NCBI GenBank assembly: GCA_016794785.1
Contig: JAEUHC010000017.1
Location: 1 to 64,000, forward strand
Direction of reading: 5' to 3'
DNA: 64,000 bases
From: Opitutaceae bacterium
GTDB taxonomy: Bacteria; Verrucomicrobiota; Verrucomicrobiia; Opitutales; Opitutaceae
The notes under the pieces were generated by a model, which was not told the origin of the DNA, searched no databases, and saw only the letters and a list, made by a program, of their open reading frames with translations. The position numbers were made by a program, and so were the translations under genes. Below, one piece after another: positions 54,849 to 63,500 of this stretch (positions within the stretch are counted from its first letter, which is position 1; every line of letters starts with the position of its first letter).

Positions 54849-57800
54849 CTATCGCCGCACGACGGCGAGCCAGTCGTCGGCGCCGGGGGCGGTGAGGGTG
54901 GCTTTGGCTCCGCCGGTGACTTTGCCAGCGGGCTGGAGCGCGCCGCCCTCGTGGGGATTGAACCACGAGACGGAAAACTCGCCCGAAGCCTGGCTGAGGT
55001 CGAGAGGAACGGTGCCGCCTTTGGGCAGATAGACGAGGTAGAGTGAGCCGGGCTGCGCGAAGCAGTAGGCGGAGTTGTCGTGCTTGGTGTTGCCGACGAG
55101 TTCGTCGGCGTTGGCCATCTGCGCGAGCGGGATTTTCTGCGCCGCGAAGAATTCGAGCGCGATGCGGCAGTAGTCCCACGAGCGGTCGCGGCTGCGGAAG
55201 TCCTCGCACACGAGATCATTTTCGGGGAGCTGGTAACCGAAGTAGTATTCCACTCCCCCGCCGCCGGCGAGAAACGTGCCCCACAGCGTGCTCTGGCGGA
55301 TGGAGTGGAGATCGTAGCCGACGTCCTTTCCATCCCGTGATTTTCCGGCGTAGCCCTTGTAGCCGGGATCAGGTGGCACGCCGAGGGCGGCGGAGTTTTG
55401 CTCGTCCTGGTTGACGACCCACGGGCGGCCGGCGGCGGCGGAGGCGCGCACCCACTTGATGGTGCGGGCGTGCGCGGCGCTCCAGGAGTTCTGCACCGAG
55501 GCGCCGGAGAGGGCCGAAGGCGTCGCGAGCAGGGCCTCGTAAACCCGGTCCTGGTCGTTGGGAAAGGTGTGGACGACGATGAGGTGACCGTAGGGATCGG
55601 TGGCGCGGATGTAGTTGGCCATGGCGACCTGCTCCTCGGTGCTCTGGGTGTTTTCCTCGCCGAGGTTCCAGTTGAGGGCGAGGGCGTGGCCGTAGCGCGC
55701 GCTCAGTTCCCGGAGGTAGAGTTTGCGCTCGGGTCCCGTGGCGCCCCCGTCGAGGGCCTCGACCAAGGTGCCGGGCCGGCGATTGGCGCCGAGGCGTTGG
55801 TCGTCGTTTTCATTTTCCTGCAGCTTGAAATGGAGGAAAAGACCGAGCTTGGTCGCGTGGTCGAAGACGATGCCCCATTGGTCGAGCTTGGAGCAGTCAT
55901 AGTGGAACTTTTCGTCGCGCGAGATGAAGGGCCAGATGTTGTCCCCATCGCCGGCGGCGTTGTAGGTGAGAAACGAAAACGCGTTCACGCCCTTGGCGGC
56001 GAGGTAGTTCAGGGCGCCGATGAGACCCTTGCCTTTGCCGCCCTGCCAGGTGGGGTCGCCCGGTCGCCAGTCACCGAGGTGCGGCGCCCAGGTTTTCAGC
56101 GGCACGTTTTGCTTGAGGGCGATGGTGTCGTCGAAGTCGGCGTAGGCGAGCATCGTCTCGGGCGCGTCGGCGCCGGCCTTGAGGAAAATCTCACCGGTCC
56201 CGGCGTGGTGCAGGTAGTGGCCCCGCTGGGTGAGGCGGCCCTTGGCGCGAAAATCGCGGCCGGTCTTCCCCGAGGCGGCGACGGTGAACGTGCCGCTTTG
56301 GCCGTCGAAAGGCGCGAGCGCCTGGCCGCCTCCGGCCGTCGCGACGGACGGGCCCTGCGTGAACGAGACGCGATAGCTCCACTTGCCCGGCTTGTCCGGC
56401 GAGAGGTGCGCGCGCCAGACAGTGCCGGCGGTGGCGGAGGTCTCGGCGGCGCGGCCATCGGCGGCGAAGTAACCGGGCACACGATACGAGGGCGCGCCCG
56501 ACTCGTGGGTGAAGGTGACGTTGAGGGCGAGGTCCGTGAAGGGATTGGGCGCGGTGTCGGTCTCGGCGGCAAACGGGCCGGCGAGGTTGAGCGTGACCTT
56601 GTGCCAGGCCTTCAGCTCGCCGGTGATCGTGACCCCGCCATTGCCGTGGGGCTGGCGGGCGACGGGCCGGCGGGCGGCGGTTTTTTGCTTCGCGGCGATA
56701 TCGAGGCGGGCGGCTTCCTTGCCGGGGTCGGCCTGTTCGGCGGCAAACACGATTTGCGACCAGCGGGCGCGGCTGTATTCCTGTCCGTCGTTGGAGGCGA
56801 TGCGGGAGCGGACTTCGACGACATCACCCTCGTTGATGGCGATATCGCCCCAGCTTTTCGCGAAGGTCGGGCCTTCCTCGAACATCTCCTTGCTCGGCGG
56901 GCAGGTGAACCAACCGAGGCTCCGGCCGCCGACGCGCACATCGTAGGTGGAGTTGCCGTCGTTCTCTCCGACGACGTGGAGCGTGACGCGATAGCGGCCG
57001 TTGGCAGCGGGAGCGGTGAAGGTGACGGCGGCTTCCTTGTGAGTGTTTGGATTGATCGCGGCCCACTTGCCCTTGTCGAGGTAGTAGCCGGTGCCCTCAA
57101 GCTTGAGCGAGGCGGCGGTGACCACTCCGGACGCCGGGGTCGCCGCGGCAACGGGCGAAGTGGGCGTGGGGGCGGGCGCTGCGGCCGCGGATTTGGCGGC
57201 TTTCGCGGTGCTGGCCTTGGCCTTTGCTTTGGCCGCGTCCGGCGGTGCGAGCGGCGTGGGAGCGGGCAGTTCCTGATAACTGGCGGCGAGGGTGAACGGC
57301 GCGGGGATGCGGCCGGTATGGGCGACGGGCGCGGGACCGGTGCCCTCGGGCACGTAGTTGCGGTCCGTGGTCATGAGCCACTTGTCGAGTTCGAAGCCGT
57401 CCTCGCGCATCGAGATCTGCACGGTGTGCGGACCGGCGCTGGGGATATCGAGGAAGAGCTGCCCGGGCACGCCGACATGGACGGCCTCGGTGCGCTGGCG
57501 GCTGTCCCAGGCCCACGCGTTTTTCTTGATGGTCTGCCAGCGCTGGCCGCTTTCAGGCCAGGTGCCGTTCAGGCCGACGTGCAGGCCGTTGTCCTCGCCG
57601 CCGGTGGAGTAGATGCGCGCCCAGAAATAGTAGCGGCCCGGCGTGGCGAAGTGGACCTTGTAGGAGAGCACGGCGATTTTGCCCGGCTCGTTGGAGAAGT
57701 TTTCGCCCGGGATCAGCTTCTCGTCGTGCGTCCAGCGGGTGTCGGGCAACGCCTCAAGGTAGGCGCCACCGCTCGCGCCTGCGACATGGGTGCCATCGGT

Positions 57801-58025
57801 ATCGGGCGTGAGCCGCGGGCGCTGCGTGGGCGTGAAGACGTGCCAGGCCCGCTTCTCGGTCAGCTCCTGCTTGAAGAAGTGTTCGGCCTCGACGGCGACG
57901 AGGCCGCCGCGTTCGGCAAACATGAGATCGGCCGGAACCCCGGCGGACGGGGCCGCAGCCCGGGCGGGCGCTAGCGCGAAGCCTGCGAACAGGCCGGTGA
58001 GGAGGAGGATTTGGGTGCTTTTCAT
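54849..58025 (-). CDS. DUF5060-containing glycoside-hydrolase-like exported protein
   Basis: The 1058-residue protein has a signal peptide (ILLLTGLFAGFALAPARAAA). An N-terminal carbohydrate-binding-like region follows (LVAVEAEHFFKQ, GRYYFWARIYSTGGEDNG), then an Ala/Pro linker near residues 255-300 and a second binding-like region. DUF5060 begins at about residue 480 (GELKAWHKVTLNLAGPFA). A TIM-barrel-like domain contains ALNWNLGEENTQSTE and PWVVNQDEQNSAALG, with acidic residues placed as in clan GH-A. A C-terminal beta domain resembles the putative collagen-binding domain. It probably cleaves a complex polysaccharide; linkage unknown. It lies 33 bases downstream of the Kelch fusion. Confidence 0.82.
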   Translation of the reverse strand: MKSTQILLLTGLFAGFALAPARAAAPSAGVPADLMFAERGGLVAVEAEHFFKQELTEKRAWHVFTPTQRPRLTPDTDGTHVAGASGGAYLEALPDTRWTHDEKLIPGENFSNEPGKIAVLSYKVHFATPGRYYFWARIYSTGGEDNGLHVGLNGTWPESGQRWQTIKKNAWAWDSRQRTEAVHVGVPGQLFLDIPSAGPHTVQISMREDGFELDKWLMTTDRNYVPEGTGPAPVAHTGRIPAPFTLAASYQELPAPTPLAPPDAAKAKAKASTAKAAKSAAAAPAPTPTSPVAAATPASGVVTAASLKLEGTGYYLDKGKWAAINPNTHKEAAVTFTAPAANGRYRVTLHVVGENDGNSTYDVRVGGRSLGWFTCPPSKEMFEEGPTFAKSWGDIAINEGDVVEVRSRIASNDGQEYSRARWSQIVFAAEQADPGKEAARLDIAAKQKTAARRPVARQPHGNGGVTITGELKAWHKVTLNLAGPFAAETDTAPNPFTDLALNVTFTHESGAPSYRVPGYFAADGRAAETSATAGTVWRAHLSPDKPGKWSYRVSFTQGPSVATAGGGQALAPFDGQSGTFTVAASGKTGRDFRAKGRLTQRGHYLHHAGTGEIFLKAGADAPETMLAYADFDDTIALKQNVPLKTWAPHLGDWRPGDPTWQGGKGKGLIGALNYLAAKGVNAFSFLTYNAAGDGDNIWPFISRDEKFHYDCSKLDQWGIVFDHATKLGLFLHFKLQENENDDQRLGANRRPGTLVEALDGGATGPERKLYLRELSARYGHALALNWNLGEENTQSTEEQVAMANYIRATDPYGHLIVVHTFPNDQDRVYEALLATPSALSGASVQNSWSAAHARTIKWVRASAAAGRPWVVNQDEQNSAALGVPPDPGYKGYAGKSRDGKDVGYDLHSIRQSTLWGTFLAGGGGVEYYFGYQLPENDLVCEDFRSRDRSWDYCRIALEFFAAQKIPLAQMANADELVGNTKHDNSAYCFAQPGSLYLVYLPKGGTVPLDLSQASGEFSVSWFNPHEGGALQPAGKVTGGAKATLTAPGADDWLAVVRR

Positions 58026-58058
58026 TGGAATAAGAAGGATGGCGGTTGGAAAAGAATG

Positions 58059-60131
58059 TCAGCGGGCGGGCAGATGGAATGACTCAAGCGAATCGAGCTC
58101 GGGTTTGCCCCCGCGGCTGCCGCTGCCGGCGGCAACGTAGAGCGTGTCGCCGAGGCGCGCGAGTCCGCTGCCGTGACGCCCGCGGGTGAAATGGGCGAAC
58201 GTGCTCCACGTGCCCGTGCGGGTGTCGAGCGCCTCGACTTCGGTGTAGGCGTGCGGCTGAGTGACGCTCTCGCCACCCGCGACAAGGAGCAACGGGCCGA
58301 CGCCGAGACTCATCGTGCCGGCGCGGAGATGCGGGAGATTGCCGGCGGGGGCAGGCAACGTGGACCATGTTTTGGTCGCGAGGTCGAAGACATCGACCTC
58401 CGGAATTGTGAGTTCGAAGACCTGTTTGGTCGCGGCGGAGGAGCGACGGCCGCCGGCGACGTAGATTTTCCCGCCAATGACCGCGGCCTGGAAATGATCG
58501 CGAGCGCGCGGCGCATCGGGGAGGCGCGACCATTCCCGGGTCTTGAGATCGAGGACGTCGAGCCAGGCGACGTGGCCGTCCCAGTGGCCGTTGATGATGC
58601 CGCAGACCACGTAGAGCTTGCTGTCGTGAATCACAGCGCCGGAGCCGCCGCGGCGACGATCAGCGGGCAGCGCCGGACCCTGGCTCCATGCATCGGCCGC
58701 GGGATCGTAGATGGGAATCTGCGCGAGGGCCTGCTCGCGGGGATAGGCACCGGTCATGGCGCCGGGGAGCCAGATTTTGTTTTCCCAGACGACGGGTTGA
58801 AAGTGGTGCGTCTCGACGGGCGGGGCCTTGCCCACCGCCCAGGTGTTGGTGGCGGGATCGTAGATGTCCACGGGCTGAATACGCCGGCCACCGAGGAGAT
58901 AGAGCTTGGAGCCGAGACCGACGAAGGCGGCCTCGTGGCGCGGGTGGGGCTTGCCGATGGTCCCGACGGTCCGCCAGGTGGGCATGGTGCCGGTGATCTC
59001 GGCGACCTTGGTGTGGAAGGCGCGCTTACGGGCCGAACTCAGGCCCCAGTTGATGGGCACGGACTGGTAGCCTTCGGCGAAGGACTCGCCCGGCCGGCGC
59101 CAGTCGAACCAGCCCCACGACACGTGCTCGGCCACGGATGCGGTAATTCGGCCGTCGTCGGCTTCGAAGTCGAAGTGATCGTCCTCGTTGACGAGCACCG
59201 GGATTACGCGGGCCGGATCGAGCGCGCGGGTGGCGCGGATTTTGGCGACGAGTTCCGCCGAGGTCTTGAACGCGTTGCCGTGCAGCAGCACGAAATCGGA
59301 GGCGCGCATCGCCTCAAGGGTCGGCATCGTGGCCACGGGAAAAGAGGTGCCGACGAGCAGACGGCGGCCGTCGGCGGTGCGGGTGTCGCGCACGCGCGCG
59401 ATCAATTCGTGCACCCGATCAGGACGCAGGATCGGCGGATGGTATTTCGGATTCGACTCGTTGTTAATTTCGACGAGCAGGTTTTTCCAGCCGCCGGCGA
59501 GGAGCCATTGCGTGAGCGTGTCCGTGGCGCGGATGGTGTTCTCGTCGGTTTGCAGGCGGCCCGACTGGCCGAAATAAAAGTAGCCGACGATAGGCACCAT
59601 CCCGAGGCGGTCGGCCTCGTCGAGGATGCGTTTCATGCGCGTCATGAAGGCGGGCCGGAGCGAACCGTCGGGATTGAAGGGATGGTTCTGCCACGGCTGG
59701 CCCTTGGAGTAGCCCTCGGGCGAGCCGCCTTGGAAATTCACCGTGAAGGCGAGCACGCCGTGGGCCTTCCAGCCGGGCATGGCGGCGAGGAATTCGCGGT
59801 TGTTGCGCTCGGCGTCCCAGCGGCCGGTGTCGGGATAGGCCCAGCGCTTGACGGTCTCCGGATTGAGGTCGTCGAAGGTGCCCTGCACGACACGGTTGTT
59901 CATCAGCAGGCCCTCGACGCGGTGGCCCCGCCACGTGCGACCCTCGTAGGTCGGACGGCCATTGATCAGGAAATCGCCGCCGCGAATCGAGACGGTAGTG
60001 CGTGATTCCGCAGGCGCGGCGGCTCCGCCACATGATAAACCCAAGCCCAGGGCACACGCCAAGACGCGCATCACGACGTGCCGCGCAATGACGGGAAAAT
60101 GGCAGCAAGATGATTTCAAGGTGGGAGTCAT
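58059..60131 (-). CDS. Glycosidase-like TIM barrel fused to Kelch repeats, exported
   Basis: The 690-residue product has a signal sequence beginning near residue 21 (MRVLACALGLGLSCGGAAA). Residues about 45-420 resemble a GH-A cellulase-like barrel: GGDFLINGRPTYEGRTWRGH, LLVEINNESNPKYHPP with an Asn-Glu pair as acid/base candidate, and VIPVLVNEDDHFDFEADDG. Residues about 435-690 are five or six Kelch blades (KLYLLGGRRIQPVDIYDPAT, KIYVAGGRRSSAA, LLLVAGGESVTQP). The ATG at 60131 overlaps the upstream VOC stop as ATGA; an internal ATG at 60071 would give a tidier signal peptide. The fusion suggests a hydrolase with a sugar-binding propeller. Confidence 0.78.
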   Translation of the reverse strand: MTPTLKSSCCHFPVIARHVVMRVLACALGLGLSCGGAAAPAESRTTVSIRGGDFLINGRPTYEGRTWRGHRVEGLLMNNRVVQGTFDDLNPETVKRWAYPDTGRWDAERNNREFLAAMPGWKAHGVLAFTVNFQGGSPEGYSKGQPWQNHPFNPDGSLRPAFMTRMKRILDEADRLGMVPIVGYFYFGQSGRLQTDENTIRATDTLTQWLLAGGWKNLLVEINNESNPKYHPPILRPDRVHELIARVRDTRTADGRRLLVGTSFPVATMPTLEAMRASDFVLLHGNAFKTSAELVAKIRATRALDPARVIPVLVNEDDHFDFEADDGRITASVAEHVSWGWFDWRRPGESFAEGYQSVPINWGLSSARKRAFHTKVAEITGTMPTWRTVGTIGKPHPRHEAAFVGLGSKLYLLGGRRIQPVDIYDPATNTWAVGKAPPVETHHFQPVVWENKIWLPGAMTGAYPREQALAQIPIYDPAADAWSQGPALPADRRRGGSGAVIHDSKLYVVCGIINGHWDGHVAWLDVLDLKTREWSRLPDAPRARDHFQAAVIGGKIYVAGGRRSSAATKQVFELTIPEVDVFDLATKTWSTLPAPAGNLPHLRAGTMSLGVGPLLLVAGGESVTQPHAYTEVEALDTRTGTWSTFAHFTRGRHGSGLARLGDTLYVAAGSGSRGGKPELDSLESFHLPAR

Positions 60132-60526
60132 TTCCCGGTGACCTCGACCTGCACGTTTTGCGTCGCGGCCTTGGCGAGGAAAAGAGCGCGTTTTCCCTGC
60201 GTGCCCTGGTGGGGCGCGGCATCGCCGGCGAGACCGGCGACGCGCAGTTCGACGCGCGAGACGCCGACATCGGCGACCTTGAGGCAGAAATGATGCAGCC
60301 CCGGACCGTGCGCGGCGAGCCAGCCCTGCAACGGATGATCGGGCGTGAGCGGCTCGACGAGCTGGAGGTGGGTGTTGCCGAGGTCGAGGTGGGTGAGCCG
60401 GACCACGCCGCCGTTGACGACTTCGCTGCACACGACAGGGAAGCCGAGCTGGTCGCGCCAGATTTTCAGCGCGTCCTCGGTGGACGGCACGCAGATCGCG
60501 AAGTGGTCGAGGCCTTGGTGGTTCAT
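60128..60526 (-). CDS. VOC family protein (methylmalonyl-CoA-epimerase-like)
   Basis: The 132-residue VOC protein begins MNHQGLDHFAICVPSTEDAL, with NTHLQLVEPL and GPGLHHFCLKVADV. The H-x-x-x-x-V, Q-x-V-E and H-H-F-C-x-K pattern is that of methylmalonyl-CoA epimerase and related VOC enzymes, with His and Glu positioned to bind a metal. The C-terminus differs from the epimerase, so the reaction is open. It starts 13 bases after the fusion gene and overlaps the Kelch gene start, firmly placing it in the operon. Confidence 0.82.
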   Translation of the reverse strand: MNHQGLDHFAICVPSTEDALKIWRDQLGFPVVCSEVVNGGVVRLTHLDLGNTHLQLVEPLTPDHPLQGWLAAHGPGLHHFCLKVADVGVSRVELRVAGLAGDAAPHQGTQGKRALFLAKAATQNVQVEVTGK

Positions 60527-60539
60527 GTTGGGAGAGGGG

Positions 60540-63500
60540 TCAGGGCAGGCGCAGCACGAGCCGCAAAAGAAACATGAGCGGCAGATACACCGCCAGATAA
60601 ACGCCGAGCCAGCCAGTGTCCCACGACCAGCCGAGGGACGCGAACGGCGCCCAGAAGATGCGGTCGCCGCGCACACGGGCTTCACGGTAGTCCACGCTGA
60701 AAGCGCGCACGAGGCCCGAGTCACTGGGCTCGATCGCGCGCGGCGCGGGTGGCGCAGCGTCGCCGGCCACGAGCGTCAGCGCGGCGGGCGTGGCATCGGC
60801 GGTGCGCAGGGTGATGGGGAAGGCGCCGGATTTGCCGGCGGGCAGCTCGACCGTCCACGCCAGCGGCTGCGGCGGGAGCGGGCGCGCGAGATAGGACTGC
60901 AAGTCGGCGAGGAGTTCCGAGCGTGTGCGTTTCGCGGCGGCGCGCACGTCCCACGGCAAGGTGTCATCCGTCGGCGCGGTCTGCCAGCGCTGTAGCAGGC
61001 GCTCGAGCGTCAGGCGGATGGGCGGGAGTTGTTGTTCCGCCGAGCTGTGGCCGGCGAAGCGCAGTCCCTCGGGCAGATCGAGTTGCACAGGTTGGACATG
61101 ATCGCCGGCGATGAGCGCGACGACCTCGGCGCGGCTGCCGGGGACGGGATTCCAGACGGCCGGATCGATGCGCTCGGTGAGCCACATGAAAGAAACCACC
61201 ATCGGGCCGAGAAGGAGCGCGAGTGGCGTGAAGGAGGCGAGGGTGAGCCGGGCTTGCACGCCGGCTGACGCGGCGGCGAGCCGGGCGCGTCGCGGTGAAG
61301 CGGCGGGGAGGAGCGCGGCTTCGGCCTGTAACATCTGTGAGCGCGCTCTTGCGGCGACGAGTCGCGCGTGGTCGTTGAGCACACGTTGGCCTACCAAGGT
61401 GAGCGTGGCGGTGACGGCCGCGACGACGGCGACGGTGGCGGCTTTGCCCCACGACGCGACCAACGGCCAGAGCAGCCAATCGAGGCCTTGGATAACCGGG
61501 TCGTGCAGCCACGCGGGCGGAAGCAGAAAAAACGCGACGAGGAAACCGCCCCAGCCGATGAATCCGAAACGGCGCCAGCGGGCGGAGCGAGCCTCGCCGG
61601 GGCCGGGCGGGGGCGGGACTTGTTCGCGCCGGAGCGGCGCATCCGCAGGCGTTGCGGCCGTCGTGGAATCGGCTCCGCCGCGGGCGACGCGGCCGTGGGC
61701 GCCGTCCACCGTGACCGTTTCGCCGTCGCGGAAGAGACGAGTGGCGCCGGGCAGCGTCACGGCGGGCACGCCCATCTCGCGCGCCACCACGGCGCCGTGC
61801 GACAGGCTGCCTCCGCACTCGACGATCACGGCGGCGGCGCTGGCAAAGAGGGGCGTCCAGCCGGTGTCGGTCGTGGGGCAGACGAGGACGAAGCCGCGTT
61901 CGCCAACGGGAAGCTGATCCGGAGTGGAGAGGACGCGCACGGGGCCGGACGCCCGGCCGCTGGCGAGCGGCAGCGCCGGCCACTGCTCGGCGGCGGTGTC
62001 GAGGGGCGGGGGCACACCGAAGGATTCGGCCTCGGCCCGCGTGATCAGCGGGGGCGTCGCAAGCTTTTCCTCTGCGGCGCGGCGCAGCCGGCGCTCCTCG
62101 ATCAGGGCGACGGGTGCGTAGCCGGTGCGAAAGGCGTGCTCGATCTCCGCGCGCGTGAGCAGGAAAACTTTCTCGCCGAGCCCGAGACGGCGGCCCGCTT
62201 CGAGCGCGAGATCGCGCAGGAGACCGTAGCCGAGCATGAGGTGATGCTTGCCGTCCTCGCGGTAGGGCAGGAACCGGGCGAGCAGCGAGACATGACCGCC
62301 CAGGGCCGCGGCGTCGGCGGCAGACAGGCGAGAGGTGAGCCGCGCGAGATGCGCCTGGGCGGCGTGTTCGCGGGCGGCGTGTTTGGCGATGGGGTCCTCC
62401 TGGCCGCGCCAATGCTCGGCGAGGGTCGCGATGGTGGCGGGACGTTCCGACCAGCGCGGCGTGGCGAGTTCGAACTCCTCCGGGGCGCGATGACCAAAGT
62501 CGGCGAGCCAGCGCTCGAGCGGCAACCGGCCCTCGGCGACTTCGCGGAGGCCGGCGTTGGAACGCAAGGTGGCGTCGGGGCGCGACGGCACGGACAGTGC
62601 GGCGAGCAGGGCGTCGGAATCCTCCGTCCAGCAATGCGCGGCGAGAAACTGCCGCAGCCGATCGGTCGCGAGCACGCACAGCATGCTCGGCAGCAGCGAC
62701 TGCGGGGCAAACTCGTCCATCGTGCGCCGTTCGCGCGCGCGCCAAAGCTCGGACCACGCGGCGGGTGTGAGGGTGCTGAGGTCGCGCTTTTGTTCTTCGG
62801 CGACCCAGGCGTCGAAGGCCGGGATGATCTCGGAGGCGAGCCGGTGATCGAGATCGACTGCGAGGCTGTCGAGGCGGCGGCCGACCGCGGCGACGAGCTG
62901 GCTGGCGCGCCGCAGCGCGAGCATCGAACCGTGCGGAATCGTGGGCGGACCGCCCGCGGCCGCGGGGTCGGCGCGGAGTTTCTCCAGGTCGTAGCGAAAG
63001 GGGAAATTCTCGCCGAACATCCCGGGCGCGCGCGCGACATCAAGGTAGATGCGGCCGCCGATGAGCTCGAGTAAACCGTCGTGCCCGATGTCTCGGCCCG
63101 GCGTGAAACCGATCTCGCGCAGCAGATTTCCATAGCCGCCGGCGCCGGACATGAAGCGCTGGAGCACGCTCCACGTGAGCGGCGTGGGGCGCGGGGCGGT
63201 TTCGCCGAGGTTGTGCTCCACCCACGGGCCGCGGCCGGCGTCGAGGGCGGCGAGCAGTCGGGCGCGGGTCTCGCCGAGCACGGCCTCGTGCGCGGCGGCG
63301 GCGGCGAGCGTGGTGATGGGGCGGGATTGGAGAATGAACGCGCGGCCTTCGTGCAGCGCCCACTCGATGTCCTGCGGTGCGCCGTAAAGCGTTTCGATCC
63401 GGCGGCCGAGATCGGCGAGCGCGTGGATGTCGCCGGTGGTGAGCACAGGGGCGGTGCGCGCGGCCCCGGTGAGTGGGCGCAGGCGGCCGGCGGCACTGTC

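Noticed and set aside
55398..57974. 858-residue open frame antisense to the DUF5060 protein
   Set aside because: No recognisable motif; strand and spacing of the operon support the minus-strand gene.
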